Of a stretch of DNA of 64,000 nucleotides, positions 1 to 11,006 are shown in pieces. Source of the DNA: an uncultured archaeon (lineage in GTDB: Archaea > Thermoproteota > Nitrososphaeria_A > Caldarchaeales > Wolframiiraptoraceae); assembly GCA_938083505.1 (NCBI GenBank), contig CALKCF010000006.1, positions 119,047 through 183,046 of the forward strand, given 5' to 3'. Position 1 is the first letter of the stretch. Every line of letters starts with the position of its first letter. The notes under the pieces were generated by a model, which saw nothing but the letters and a program-made list of their open reading frames with translations, had not been told where the DNA came from and did not search any database. The position numbers were made by a program, and so were the translations under genes.

Positions 1-792
1 CCGTATCAAGTAATCTTACAGTCGATCAACTTTAGTGAGGCAAAGTTGGAGCGAAGCTTGAAAAAGCTTCATGAACTAAGACTCATCTGGAGTCCGAGAG
101 GCAAGAAGATAGCATACGTGTTAAACTACCTTGGTTTGGATGCTCTCGCCCTAAGAACGCTTTCACTAAAGGGAATAGTATCCGGACTGGGCATGTCCAT
201 AGGTGTGGGAAAAGAGGCTGACGTTTACGACGCGATAACCCGCGAAGGTAAGAGAGTTGCGGTGAAGTTCTTCAGGATCGGAAGGCCGAGCTTTAAAAAG
301 TACGAAAGGGTCAGAGAATCCTTGGTTAGGGTTCATAACTACCTAGAAGCGTCGATCAGGGCAGCTTACATGGAATTTAAAGCCCTGTTGATGCTTAAAG
401 GAAAGGTACCGGTTCCTTCACCACTCTATAGGACGAGGCACGTCGTAGTAACCGAGCTGTTTGAAGGGGTCGAGCTCGCTTTGCTTTCTAAACTCGAGAA
501 CGCCGAAGAGGTCTTGTTAAAGATAATCGACGCCATAAAGTCCGCTTACGAAGCTGGCGTAGTCCATAGGGACCTTAGCGCCTATAACGTCTTGGTTAAA
601 GCCGACGGGGGCATAATATTGATAGACTGGCCTCAATGGGTTGAAAAGAACCATCCACAAGCACCCCTTTACTTGGAAAGGGATGTTAAGAACATACTGA
701 GTTTTTTTGCCAGAAAATGGAATATTTGGAACATACCTCCGGAATATGAAAAGATTATTGACGAGCTCCTTGGAAAAAGTATTAATATATAA
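1..792 (+). CDS. RIO-type (Rio2-like) serine/threonine kinase, 5' truncated by window edge
   Basis: Frame is open to base 1; 'GVGKEADVYDA', 'VHRDLSAYNVLV', 'IIDWPQ' RIO kinase motifs. Confidence 0.88.
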   Translation, partial: PYQVILQSINFSEAKLERSLKKLHELRLIWSPRGKKIAYVLNYLGLDALALRTLSLKGIVSGLGMSIGVGKEADVYDAITREGKRVAVKFFRIGRPSFKKYERVRESLVRVHNYLEASIRAAYMEFKALLMLKGKVPVPSPLYRTRHVVVTELFEGVELALLSKLENAEEVLLKIIDAIKSAYEAGVVHRDLSAYNVLVKADGGIILIDWPQWVEKNHPQAPLYLERDVKNILSFFARKWNIWNIPPEYEKIIDELLGKSINI

Positions 793-825
793 ATAACAAA
801 ACAACAGTGGTAGGGTCAAGGCGAT

Positions 826-1509
826 ATGGGTTTTTACCGATCACCTATAATATTATGTATTGTTGGCATAGCGATTGCACTCATACCAACGGTCTTTTAT
901 ATCGCGTACTCTCAAGAAGTTAGTTTTTTAAAAACGTTAGAAATTGAGATTATGAGCGGCGTACCAGCATACTTAGGGCTTTCGTTCGCAGGCCTCATAG
1001 TAACGCTCTTAGGATTGATAACTTTTGTAAGATCCATTAGGCGTGTAGAAGGACCCAGTATATTATACAGTGGAAGACTTTCGACGTCTAGGATTGCAAT
1101 ACCGACTCAAGTAAGAAGACCTACAGTCCAGCAACCACCAGTAAAGCTTATCGAAGAGGTTGTTGAATCTATAAATAAAGAGTTAGAAGATGCCATGAAG
1201 AGAATAACCATGAAGCAACCTACACCCCACTCGACACCACAGCAAGAAGCTCCACAGAAGATTTCCATAAAAGTGATTACGGCTGGTATGGATGAAGTAT
1301 GCCCATCTTGCGGAGCTATAAACCCTTTGGGTCAGAAGGTATGCACTGAGTGCGGAGCAGACATTTATATTGAAGACCCCAACTTTCCGAGCTGTCCGGT
1401 ATGCGGCGCTCCTTTAAAGGACCCACAAAAGGTAGACGATAAAATATGTGTTTGTAAGGTGTGCTTCAGTGAGTTAGAGATTCCAAAGAAGCTTTCGAAA
1501 AAGCTTTAA
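826..1509 (+). CDS. Membrane protein with C-terminal double zinc ribbon
   Basis: Two N-terminal TM segments; CPSCGAINPLGQKVCTECG and CPVCG...CVCKVC. Confidence 0.6.
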   Translation: MGFYRSPIILCIVGIAIALIPTVFYIAYSQEVSFLKTLEIEIMSGVPAYLGLSFAGLIVTLLGLITFVRSIRRVEGPSILYSGRLSTSRIAIPTQVRRPTVQQPPVKLIEEVVESINKELEDAMKRITMKQPTPHSTPQQEAPQKISIKVITAGMDEVCPSCGAINPLGQKVCTECGADIYIEDPNFPSCPVCGAPLKDPQKVDDKICVCKVCFSELEIPKKLSKKL

Positions 1510-1540
1510 GTATGATAAAAATATGTAAAACTAAGAATGC

Positions 1541-1792
1541 GTGATCTATATGCCAACGATTGAAAGACCTTTGACACTTATTGCTAAATACCTCAATAAA
1601 CCAATTAAAGTTGTCTTAAAGAATGACTTAGTTTATGGCGGGATGATGGTAGAGTGCGACAGTTATATGAACCTTGTGATAGAGAAGGCTGCTGAGTATC
1701 AAGGGAACGGAAAGAAGGTACAGTACTCAAAGGTCCTGATACGCGGAAACAATATAATCTACATCCAGTTAACTCCCGTTTTAGAGGATTAA
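1541..1792 (+). CDS. Sm-like (LSm) RNA-binding protein
   Basis: Sm1/Sm2 motifs 'LVYGGMMVECDSYMNLVIE' and 'KVLIRGNNIIYIQL'. Confidence 0.9.
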   Translation: MIYMPTIERPLTLIAKYLNKPIKVVLKNDLVYGGMMVECDSYMNLVIEKAAEYQGNGKKVQYSKVLIRGNNIIYIQLTPVLED

Positions 1793-1847
1793 TAGTGAGC
1801 ATTAGATTTATACTATAGACGTTACGTCTAACGTCAGCGGAGTTGAC

Positions 1848-3077
1848 ATGAACAGCAACATAATCATAGAATCGTTAAAGCACAAACCCGTTAGTGAACA
1901 TGTCTGCGAATTCGTCGAGCGAAAAGGTTTAGGTCACCCAGATTACATAATAGACTCTGCATGTGAAGCTGCAAGCGTAGCACTCTCGAAGTACTATCTG
2001 CAAAATTTTGGGAAAATCCTGCATCATAACGTCGACAAGGGCCTGCTAGTCGGAGGAAGAGCGACTCCGAGGTTTGGTGGCGGTACTGTTGATGTACCGA
2101 TTTACATACTGGTAGCAGGTCGTGCAACTGTAGAGGTGAATAGCCTAACTGGTAAGACAAGGATTCCGGTAGAGGAGATAATGAGAGAGGCAGTCAAAGA
2201 GTTCATTAGGAAAAACTTCAGGTTTCTTGATGCTGATAAGCATGTAGTGATAGACTTTAAGGTAAGACAAGGCTCGGCTGATCTAAAAGCGATCGTAGAG
2301 GCATCCGATGAGGTGCCGTTGGCAAACGATACATCATTCGGTGTAGGTTATGCTCCCATGACTCAACTGGAAAAGCTTGTCTATGAGTGTGAAAGAATGA
2401 TAAATTCAAAGGATTTCAAAAAGGAAATCCCCGCTAGCGGAGAAGATTGCAAAGTTATGGGCTTACGAATAGACAAGAAGATACACCTAACAGTTGCGGA
2501 CGGTATAGTTAGTAGTCTTACATATAATGTAGATGAATATAAGGCGACGAAGGAAGCAATAAAGGACAAAGTTTTGGACCTAACCTCAAAGTATGCTAGC
2601 GATTTTGATGTTAAAGTTTACGTGAATACAGCTGATATATTCGGTAAGCACCCAGATGAGAATGTCATATACCTAACGGTCACTGGAACTTCTGCAGAAG
2701 CTGGCGACGATGGTAACACAGGTAGAGGCAACAGGGTTAACGGTCTCATAACACCGAACAGACAAATGTCATTAGAGGCGATCGCTGGGAAGAACCCCGT
2801 ATCGCATGTCGGGAAGATATACAACGTTGCTGCCAAGCTGATGGCAGAGAAAATATACGAGGAGACGAAGGGTGTCGAAGAGGTTTACGTAAAGATTCTC
2901 AGCCAGATAGGTAAGCCAATAGACAAGCCGCAGGTCGTCTCGGTTGAGTACATACCCTCAAATGGGTGCAGCGAAAATAGCCTAAACTATGAAATTACGG
3001 AAATAGTGAATGAAGAGCTGAGGAACATCAGGGACATAACAAGGATAGTCTTAGAAGGCAAGATCACGTTATTCTAA
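1848..3077 (+). CDS. mat: Archaeal-type S-adenosylmethionine synthetase
   Basis: 'CEFVERKGLGHPDYIID', 'GNRVNGLITPNRQMSLEA' archaeal AdoMet synthetase motifs. Confidence 0.93.
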   Translation: MNSNIIIESLKHKPVSEHVCEFVERKGLGHPDYIIDSACEAASVALSKYYLQNFGKILHHNVDKGLLVGGRATPRFGGGTVDVPIYILVAGRATVEVNSLTGKTRIPVEEIMREAVKEFIRKNFRFLDADKHVVIDFKVRQGSADLKAIVEASDEVPLANDTSFGVGYAPMTQLEKLVYECERMINSKDFKKEIPASGEDCKVMGLRIDKKIHLTVADGIVSSLTYNVDEYKATKEAIKDKVLDLTSKYASDFDVKVYVNTADIFGKHPDENVIYLTVTGTSAEAGDDGNTGRGNRVNGLITPNRQMSLEAIAGKNPVSHVGKIYNVAAKLMAEKIYEETKGVEEVYVKILSQIGKPIDKPQVVSVEYIPSNGCSENSLNYEITEIVNEELRNIRDITRIVLEGKITLF

Positions 3078-3135
3078 AAAGACTATCATTTAATACTTGC
3101 TTGTAACTTATACTTATTATTTTTCGACAAAACCA

Positions 3136-4461
3136 TCACGTTGGTAGATTCAGTAACCTCAATATCGTTATGTAAACCTCGTTCTTTACTGGGAACCATA
3201 TAAAAAACCAAACGAGCTGGGCAGACATTATAGCTGTTAGCAAAATTGTAGTCCAATCACCCCATTCCTTAAGTCGGCTCACACCCATCGCAAGTGCCGG
3301 CACTGTTGCATAAAAGTAAAATGGAAATACCCAACGTTCTAAGATATGCGCTATCGGGAAGTATGGTAAGTAAGTAAACATCGCCCAGCCTAAGATTAGA
3401 ACTTCACTAAAGGTGGCTTGGCCCCTCTTGATGTTGATTACCAGCTTATAGATGTAGATAGGGACGAGAAACCATATTGACCACCATAGCGGACTATAAA
3501 TTCCCCAGTAAGCAACAGGATGGTAAACGGCAGAATCTGACCTAACAGTCTCTACATAATAAGGTGCAGGCCTGAAAGGGTTTATGGGATTTATCCACGA
3601 TAGAGGCATATCAACGTTGGACGGGTCTGTATACTTGAGTATAGTGTGATAGTTTAGCATGAATTTGATATGCTCAAAGGGTGTTTGAAAGGCGCCGTAC
3701 ACGTAGTCATAGAGCCACAGTCCTAAGAGGAAGGTGGCAGCTGCTGGTAGGAATACCTTACCAAGATTTCTAAGTATGAACGAAAGCCTGTCCAACTTAC
3801 GCGTCTCTACTCTAAGACTTTGCGCGATAACGATTATTAATATCGGACCAACCACGCTCAGGAAGCTGAGCTTACAAAGCAATGATAGACCCATGAACAC
3901 ACTTGCCATAACGTATACCTTTTTGAGGGCGAGGTAAATCGCAATAAGTGAGAAACTCATAGCAGGTGCGTCAAGCATAGCTATCGAGCTTAAGTTAAAC
4001 GACATGACATCGGTAGCGAATAGTAGGGATGCGATGCAACCTGCCGACCTTCTGTTAAAAAGTTCTTGGGCTATTAGGCCAACGAGCATTACGGATATTG
4101 CACCAGAAACCGCTATGAAGACCCTCCATCCGGCAGCGTTGCCTATGCCGTCACCGAGGAGCAGCATACCTGCCATGATGATGAATTTGGAGAGGGGAGG
4201 GTGCTCATTGTTTGCCGCCTCATGTTTCATGAGCTTTCTTACTGCTGGAATGTAGTGAGCCTCATCGAAGATGAAGGCACAACTTTCGCCCCTTATCTCC
4301 ATACACGCTTCAGGTGGTGCAGAAGGGTTTGGAATGTTTACTATAAGCAATTTGATAACTAGAATCGTGGCTGTTAATATTATAATGAAGCGCTTTTGAA
4401 AAAATTCGTACATCCTATTAAGATGTATCATCATTAAAGGAGGGGGTTTAAAGTGTATCAT
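3136..4461 (-). CDS. GT39/ArnT-like membrane glycosyltransferase
   Basis: Multi-TM; 'FDEAHYIPAVRKLM...NNEHPPLSKFII' PMT-like motif. Confidence 0.75.
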   Translation of the reverse strand: MIHFKPPPLMMIHLNRMYEFFQKRFIIILTATILVIKLLIVNIPNPSAPPEACMEIRGESCAFIFDEAHYIPAVRKLMKHEAANNEHPPLSKFIIMAGMLLLGDGIGNAAGWRVFIAVSGAISVMLVGLIAQELFNRRSAGCIASLLFATDVMSFNLSSIAMLDAPAMSFSLIAIYLALKKVYVMASVFMGLSLLCKLSFLSVVGPILIIVIAQSLRVETRKLDRLSFILRNLGKVFLPAAATFLLGLWLYDYVYGAFQTPFEHIKFMLNYHTILKYTDPSNVDMPLSWINPINPFRPAPYYVETVRSDSAVYHPVAYWGIYSPLWWSIWFLVPIYIYKLVINIKRGQATFSEVLILGWAMFTYLPYFPIAHILERWVFPFYFYATVPALAMGVSRLKEWGDWTTILLTAIMSAQLVWFFIWFPVKNEVYITILRLLNLPT

Positions 4462-4472
4462 TTATCCAACCT

Positions 4473-6068
4473 TCAGCGGAGTATTTTCGTGACATACGGG
4501 CCTTCCTTTGCATACCCATGTTTGTAGTAGTATTCCCTGACACCCACACCACTTATAACGGCAACCTTTCTACATCTTTCTTCGTTTGCGATATTTTCCG
4601 CCTCAGACAGTAATCTCAAACCGAGGCCCCTATGCTGCCAACTCATGTCCGACGGTTTAACACCCACCGGCGTCATTTGACCATACACGTGCAACTCTCT
4701 CACTAAGGCCGCATTCTTCAGCTCAGGTCTCAAAACTTCTGATGGTATCCTCAATCTGGTGAACCCAAGAAGTACGTCGTTCTTCACATCTTCGTACGAA
4801 ATAAAGTACTCTAAGCCGTTCGACGCTTCATATTTTATGGTCTTTAGTTCTATGTAGTTTGCATCTGGGTAGATTCCTTCCTTTAGGGCCCTATGGCCGA
4901 TTTCACGACACCTTATACACCTGCAAGGTCTGTTCATGTTCTTTAATCTTCTTTCGATTACTTCCCTTAAGTTGTATAGTTTGTTCCCTGCAACCACCAA
5001 CCGCAACGGTATTTCTCTCTGAACCCTAATTATCCTAACGTAATGAGGCACCATATTGAACCATTCATAGAGAACGTCAACAAGCTTCTCGTCGTCATAA
5101 GGCTTATACTTACCCTCCCGCCACATCTCGTAAAGCTCAGTACCCGGAAGAACTAGCGTAGGGTATATCTTCAACATGTCTGGCCTAAAGTTGGGATTGT
5201 TAAATATCTCCTTAAACATCTCCAAATCCTTCTCGTAACTGGATCCTGGTAGATTAGGCATGAGATGGTAGCAAACTTTGAATGCTAAATCCTTCAGTAT
5301 CCTTGTAGATGTAATAACGTCAGCGACTGTGTGACCCCTCTTGCAAATCTCGTAGATTTCATCGTCGAGTGCTTGAACACCCAACTCCACCCTAGTCACG
5401 CCCATCTCGAGAAGGGCATTTGCCTGTCCTAGCGAAACATGATCCGGTCTTGTCTCCACGGTGATTCCGGATATCCTCCTACTGCTGGATTCTGCCTTAG
5501 CTAAAGCCTCCTCGAATGATGCGGCCTCCAGCTCGGCTATCGCTTCCACACAACGTTTCAGAAAGTGACGCTGGAAATCCTCAGGAAAAGCCGTGAAGGT
5601 ACCACCTATTACTATGAGCTCGACCTTATCAACCTCGTGACCCATAGAGCGCAAAATCTCGATTTTTTTCCTCACTTGGAGATACGGGTCATAGGAGCTT
5701 ATGCTAGCTAATTTGACTGCTGCTTCCTCGCCAGTATAGCTCTGGGGCGTACCGTGCTCAACGCCACCCGGACAGTAAACGCACCTACCATGCGGACACT
5801 TACTTGGAGGTGTAACAACTGTAATCACGGATACACCAGAGAGTGTTCTGACAGGTTTTACCCTTAATATGCGGGCGAGCTCTTTTCTCTCATCTTCATC
5901 CTCGACTGTACTCAAAATCTCTAAGTTTGACGGGACGTAACTGAGGTTCAGCTCTTTAGCAATAGATATCTTAAGCCTTGAAACGTTACCGTCAGCACTT
6001 CTATGATACTTCTCTATAAAGGCTTTCACGAAGTCTTTCATCAAAGCTTCTTTCGTCATCATTTCCAT
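4473..6068 (-). CDS. elp3: tRNA U34 carboxymethyltransferase Elp3 (radical SAM + GNAT)
   Basis: 'CPHGRCVYCPGG' radical SAM motif; C-terminal GNAT 'WQHRGLGLRLLSEAE'. Confidence 0.93.
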   Translation of the reverse strand: MEMMTKEALMKDFVKAFIEKYHRSADGNVSRLKISIAKELNLSYVPSNLEILSTVEDEDERKELARILRVKPVRTLSGVSVITVVTPPSKCPHGRCVYCPGGVEHGTPQSYTGEEAAVKLASISSYDPYLQVRKKIEILRSMGHEVDKVELIVIGGTFTAFPEDFQRHFLKRCVEAIAELEAASFEEALAKAESSSRRISGITVETRPDHVSLGQANALLEMGVTRVELGVQALDDEIYEICKRGHTVADVITSTRILKDLAFKVCYHLMPNLPGSSYEKDLEMFKEIFNNPNFRPDMLKIYPTLVLPGTELYEMWREGKYKPYDDEKLVDVLYEWFNMVPHYVRIIRVQREIPLRLVVAGNKLYNLREVIERRLKNMNRPCRCIRCREIGHRALKEGIYPDANYIELKTIKYEASNGLEYFISYEDVKNDVLLGFTRLRIPSEVLRPELKNAALVRELHVYGQMTPVGVKPSDMSWQHRGLGLRLLSEAENIANEERCRKVAVISGVGVREYYYKHGYAKEGPYVTKILR

Positions 6069-6094
6069 AATCTTACAGACAAAAGGTCTTGCTT

Positions 6095-7108
6095 TTAATC
6101 CTCTTCGTTCTTTAATATTGACAATACCTCAGTATTCAGAAGTGCTATAGCCTTTTGCGGGTTAGGCCCTATTGGTGAGCCGATGACTATGTGTTCGTAG
6201 CCCAGGGACTGTATGGTGAGAAGCTTTTCAGTTACCTGCTTAGGTGTTCCATAAATCGTGAAGTTATCAACCTCATCCTCAACGAGAGACTTGGCTTCTT
6301 GGAGATCCATACGCATAAGTGCCAACCTAACCTTCGATGCTTTTTCTGCGCTTACACCTAACCGTTCGAGGACTGTATCGTTCGAGCCTGCAAGTATGTA
6401 TGCGGCATATGGCAATGCCGCCTTTTTCGCAAGCAAAACGTCGTCCGATATTGAGACAGGAGTATGGGCTACTATGTCAATATTCGATGGGTTTCTTCCA
6501 ACGTTCATGCTTGTATGGTATATTAAATTATACGCATATCTTAACATATCCTCGTCGGAGAAGTTTACAAGTATACCGTCGGCAAAACGTGTCGCCATCT
6601 TGAGCATGTTGTCACCTTGGGCACCAACATAGACGGGGATGTTGTTCTGATCTCCGAAGTTTAGTTTCGCATTTATTAATTTAAACGCAGTGCCGGAAAG
6701 ATTAACGAATTCCCCCCTTAGTAGTCCCTTGATGGAAAGTAACGCATCCCTTACCACACTCACTGGATTGTACCTCTCAAAACCTAGTTGCATAAGGCTC
6801 AGAAAGTCGCCCGCTCCTATGCCGCACACAACCCTACCCTTTGCCAAATCCGTTAGGGTTAAGATGCTCTGGGCTATGTATGCCGGATGATGTATATATG
6901 GGCTTAACACACCAGGACCTATTTTGGTATGCTGAGTAGCTGATGCGATAAAAGCCAAGGCGATGAATACATTTTTGTTATGATAGTGGTCGCTGACCCA
7001 TATCGTATCGAAACAAAGCCCATCGATCACTTTGGCTAACTCTCTAAGGATTGTGAGATGCCATTTTGGTGTAAGTTCTACAGAAAGTTTAAAGGTCAAC
7101 GAGTCCAC
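6095..7108 (-). CDS. LLM-class F420-dependent oxidoreductase (Mer-like)
   Basis: Luciferase-like TIM barrel motifs 'FDTIWVSDHY', 'GIGAGDF', 'VYVGAQGDNMLKMATRFADGILVNF'. Confidence 0.85.
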   Translation of the reverse strand: MDSLTFKLSVELTPKWHLTILRELAKVIDGLCFDTIWVSDHYHNKNVFIALAFIASATQHTKIGPGVLSPYIHHPAYIAQSILTLTDLAKGRVVCGIGAGDFLSLMQLGFERYNPVSVVRDALLSIKGLLRGEFVNLSGTAFKLINAKLNFGDQNNIPVYVGAQGDNMLKMATRFADGILVNFSDEDMLRYAYNLIYHTSMNVGRNPSNIDIVAHTPVSISDDVLLAKKAALPYAAYILAGSNDTVLERLGVSAEKASKVRLALMRMDLQEAKSLVEDEVDNFTIYGTPKQVTEKLLTIQSLGYEHIVIGSPIGPNPQKAIALLNTEVLSILKNEED

Positions 7109-7214
7109 CGTTTACCATATATGCATTATTTAGTATGCAAAATACTTTAAAATTATGTTTAGAGATCCATTAGGATTGGAAACGGTTATATTTTCATGGG
7201 TTTCCTAAAAACAC

Positions 7215-7949
7215 ATGTTGATCTCAAAAAGGGCGACCATGAAGGGGTATGTATCTCACGGCTGCTACGTGTTTGGTAATAGTTACATTGGCAAAGGCAC
7301 ATTCATCGATACTAATGTTGTGCTAGGTTATCCTTCCAGAAGCAAGCTTTTACAAGTAAAATTCGAAGGTCAGCAAGTGCTTGAAGTTTTAGATAGTTTA
7401 AGCAACGGCACCAGGGTAGGCGATAATTGTATCATAAGGTGCGGTACCGTGATATATGAAGACGTGAATATAGGAAACTGCGTAGAAACTGGCCATAATG
7501 TTCTGATAAGGTCTGGCTCACAAATAGGCGATAATTGTATTATAGGCACAGGAACCCAACTTGACGGTTCTGTAAAAATTGGCAACAATGTCAAAGTGGA
7601 ATCAATGGTATACTTACCTCATTTAACTGAAATCGGCGACAATGTATTTTTGGGACCAGGAGTGAGGGTGACGAACGACCTGTATCCGCCAAGTAAAAGG
7701 CTAGTTGGGGTGCGCATAGAGAACGGTGCCTCTATAGGTTGCGGAGCGATCCTTTTAGCCGGCATAACGATTGGAAAAGGAGCGGTTGTCGCTGCTGGCG
7801 CCGTTGTCACAAGAGACGTCCCGTCTAACGTTGTCGTTAAAGGCATACCCGCCAGATTGCATGCAAGCAAAAACGACTTCTTAAAGAAAAAATCCGATTA
7901 TGAGGCAGGAGCCCATGGTGCAGTATATAAACCATCTACTCATAAATGA
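7215..7949 (+). CDS. Left-handed beta-helix (hexapeptide) acyltransferase
   Basis: Repeated hexapeptides (IGDNCIIGTGTQLDGSVKIGNNVKV), C-terminal 'AAGAVVTRDVPSNVVVKGIPAR'. Confidence 0.85.
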   Translation: MLISKRATMKGYVSHGCYVFGNSYIGKGTFIDTNVVLGYPSRSKLLQVKFEGQQVLEVLDSLSNGTRVGDNCIIRCGTVIYEDVNIGNCVETGHNVLIRSGSQIGDNCIIGTGTQLDGSVKIGNNVKVESMVYLPHLTEIGDNVFLGPGVRVTNDLYPPSKRLVGVRIENGASIGCGAILLAGITIGKGAVVAAGAVVTRDVPSNVVVKGIPARLHASKNDFLKKKSDYEAGAHGAVYKPSTHK

Positions 7950-8027
7950 GAGGGTTCTATAATGAATTTTAAGATTAAGTTTAAATTCACAAAATTTATA
8001 TTGACATTCTGCTAAGGAGAGTATGTA

Positions 8028-8336
8028 ATGCCGGATATCTGTCCGCGCTGTGGGTTGCCAACATCGATATGTGCCTGCGGGACCATAAGTCGTGAGCAAC
8101 AGCGTGTTAGAGTGAAGTTAGAGCTTAGGAAATGGGGCAAAGTATCTACCATCGTAGAAGGGCTGGACGGTAGCAAGAAAGATCTGATGGAGATAGCTTC
8201 AAAGCTAAAATCGGTGTGCGCATGCGGCGGCGCTCTCAAAAATGGTGTAATAATACTTCAAGGCGACCATAAAGAGAAGGTAAAAGAGGTTTTAATAAGC
8301 ATAGGTATACAGCCTGAAAATATTGATGTGATATAG
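8028..8336 (+). CDS. Translation initiation factor SUI1/eIF1 family
   Basis: 'RKWGKVSTIVEGLD...LKSVCACGGALKNGVIILQGDHKEKV'; ends in TAG. Confidence 0.92.
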   Translation: MPDICPRCGLPTSICACGTISREQQRVRVKLELRKWGKVSTIVEGLDGSKKDLMEIASKLKSVCACGGALKNGVIILQGDHKEKVKEVLISIGIQPENIDVI

Positions 8337-8349
8337 GGTTAAAATGTGC

Positions 8350-9318
8350 CTAACTGGTGGAACTGACGGCGGAAGGTTGTGTAGACGTCATACCTTCTAG
8401 AACGTCCTTTAGACCTTTGAACCTGTTGCGGACCGTTACCTCTGTTACACCAGCAGCCCTTGCTATGTCTTTCTGTGTTACATTCTGACCAGTCTCTTGA
8501 CATGCCATGTAAAGTGCTGCTGCTGCCATACCTACAGGGTCCTTTCCTACGGTCGCACCTCTTGATGAAGCTAATGTTAGCACCTTAATGGCCTCTTGGA
8601 CAACTTTTTCTTCCAAGTTTAGCTTTGACGCTATCTTGTAGAGATAGATTTTGGGATCGGAAACAGGTACCTTAAGGTTTAAGTGCTTCAAGAGCAAGCG
8701 GTAGCCCTGAGCTATTGTCTTTCTCTTCACCACAGGATATGCCTTCTCGAACTCCCTTAAGTCCCTCGGTGTGTCCATCATCCTGCATGCCGCATAAGTT
8801 GCTGCTGCCATTATGGACCTTATTGACCTTCCTCGAACGAGACCGGCTTTCAGTGCATTCCTGTATATCAGCATAGCCCTCTCTGCAACCGCCTTCGATA
8901 GATGTAGCTTGTCAACATATATTTCAAGAATGTTCACCGCTTGCTGGAGATTTCTAGTCTCAGACGTGTTAACTTGTGATATCGCATCAAGCTTCTTGAG
9001 CCTGAGCATCTTCTCTTTAACTTCTTTGGGAAGCTTCCTACCTGCCGCATCCTTATCCACTTTTTCAATAACTGTCGATAGTCCATGGTCTCTATACATT
9101 ATAGAGAGTGGCGCGCCAACCCTACTACGGCTCTCGTCTTCTTCATCTACGTTCCTCCACTCAGGACCCCAGTCGACGTCCCTCTCAAGGATGACGTAGC
9201 CGCAGACAGGGCAGCTCACTTCACCGGTCTTAGCATCGGTTATCAGGGCTGTGTTTCCACATTCTGGACAGATCATGTCGTCCTTCAAGCCTCTTATTTT
9301 TGGCATACGCTTTCTCAC
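8350..9318 (-). CDS. tfb: Transcription initiation factor IIB (TFB)
   Basis: N-terminal zinc ribbon CPECGN...CPVCG, two cyclin repeats; ends in TAG. Confidence 0.95.
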   Translation of the reverse strand: MRKRMPKIRGLKDDMICPECGNTALITDAKTGEVSCPVCGYVILERDVDWGPEWRNVDEEDESRSRVGAPLSIMYRDHGLSTVIEKVDKDAAGRKLPKEVKEKMLRLKKLDAISQVNTSETRNLQQAVNILEIYVDKLHLSKAVAERAMLIYRNALKAGLVRGRSIRSIMAAATYAACRMMDTPRDLREFEKAYPVVKRKTIAQGYRLLLKHLNLKVPVSDPKIYLYKIASKLNLEEKVVQEAIKVLTLASSRGATVGKDPVGMAAAALYMACQETGQNVTQKDIARAAGVTEVTVRNRFKGLKDVLEGMTSTQPSAVSSTS

Positions 9319-9508
9319 CTAATTTTTATATAAAGGTTACGAAATCTATAACTAAATTTGCACACTTAGTATATAAGCTTTTTGCTTTTACGGTAAGACG
9401 ATATAACGCATAGACCCTTCTGGTTAGAAGCCGATCTTATACCTTTCGTTACAAATAAGGTAAAGATATTAATAACTATAATATAAGATATTAAGAGAGC
9501 TTCGAAAA

Positions 9509-10951
9509 ATGAGGATAAAGGTTTATAACACCCTTACCAAGCGGTTGGAAGATTTCGAACCTTTCGAAGGCAATTTTGTTAAGATGTATGTATGTGGACC
9601 GACTGTCCAAGATGTGGCACATCTGGGTCATGCAAGAACCTATATAGCTTTTGACGCCATAATAAGATTTCTTGAATACCGGGGGTACAGGGTGTTTTAT
9701 GTTAGGAACATCACGGATGTCGGACACATAAGGGAGGAGTCTGGAAGGGATAGAATACTTGAGGGAGCTGATAGGGAAAAGCTTGAACCAATGGAGCTCG
9801 TGGATAAGTACATGTTGATGTTTTTTGAGGATATGGATGCATTAAAGCTCAGAAGACCGAACATACAACCTAGGGCAACGATGCACATACTGGATATGAT
9901 CGAGGTTATTAAGTCGTTAATAGAAAAAGGCTATGCATATGAGGTAAATGGTAACGTATACTTTGATGTCTCAAAATTCCCAGATTATGGCAAGTTATCC
10001 GGAATCAAGTACGAAGAACTCATTAAGCATAGAATAGAGCCTGACCCAAGGAAGAGGAATCCGGCCGACTTCGCACTTTGGAAGAAAGCTGAAAAGGGGT
10101 ATCTTCTAAAGTGGCCTAGCATATGGGGTGAGGGGTTTCCTGGATGGCATATAGAATGCTCGGTCATGAGCATGAAATACTTGGGACCGCAGATAGATAT
10201 TCATGGTGGTGGGCAAGAGCTCATACTACCCCATCACGAGAACGAGATAGCCCAGTCAGAAGCGCATACAGGTAAGAAACCTTTTGTTAAGTATTGGTTA
10301 CACACTGGCTACTTAACAATAGCTGGTGAAAAGATGTCAAAATCCTTAGGAAACTTTGTGACGATAAGAGAGACGTTGAAAAAGTACGATGCTGACACTA
10401 TAAGGTTTTTCGTACTTTCCTCACACTACAGAAGTAACATAGATTATAACGAAGAAACCATGAGGAGAGCGGCGGACGCTATCGATAGAATTAAGTCTAC
10501 ACTAAGAGATCTATATTATGAAAAAGAGGATGCCCGTTTAGGAGATGATGAAACAGTATCGAAGGTTTGCGCAGAAATGAGGAGGAGATTTATAGAAGCC
10601 ATGGAGATGGATTTCAACACACCCGAAGCCCTCTCTGTAATTCATGAATTGACACGTAAAGCGAACGCGTACCTCTCGTCAAAGGCTGTAACAAAAACAG
10701 GAATCGATACTTACTACAATACGATACTAGAGCTTTGTAACTCCGTAGGTCTTCTGCAAAACTTTAAACCGAATATAGAAATGGATAATTTTATGGTTTC
10801 AGGAATTTTAAGGATACTGCTTAATCTTAGGGAAGAATTAAGGAAAAGGGGCATATACGATTTAAGCGACCGTATTAGAGAAGACCTCAAAGAAATTGGG
10901 ATGTTTATCGAAGATACGAAGGAAGGGCAAAGGATAAGGTTGAAGAAGTAA
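9509..10951 (+). CDS. cysS: Cysteinyl-tRNA synthetase
   Basis: 'MYVCGPTVQDVAHLGHARTYIAFD', 'GGGQELILPHHENEIAQSEA', 'KMSKSLGN'. Confidence 0.96.
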   Translation: MRIKVYNTLTKRLEDFEPFEGNFVKMYVCGPTVQDVAHLGHARTYIAFDAIIRFLEYRGYRVFYVRNITDVGHIREESGRDRILEGADREKLEPMELVDKYMLMFFEDMDALKLRRPNIQPRATMHILDMIEVIKSLIEKGYAYEVNGNVYFDVSKFPDYGKLSGIKYEELIKHRIEPDPRKRNPADFALWKKAEKGYLLKWPSIWGEGFPGWHIECSVMSMKYLGPQIDIHGGGQELILPHHENEIAQSEAHTGKKPFVKYWLHTGYLTIAGEKMSKSLGNFVTIRETLKKYDADTIRFFVLSSHYRSNIDYNEETMRRAADAIDRIKSTLRDLYYEKEDARLGDDETVSKVCAEMRRRFIEAMEMDFNTPEALSVIHELTRKANAYLSSKAVTKTGIDTYYNTILELCNSVGLLQNFKPNIEMDNFMVSGILRILLNLREELRKRGIYDLSDRIREDLKEIGMFIEDTKEGQRIRLKK

Positions 10952-11006
10952 CGTCTAACTAGTTTTATATACCTTAGCGCTTTATGAACAAGTAGGGTGT
11001 TGTAAA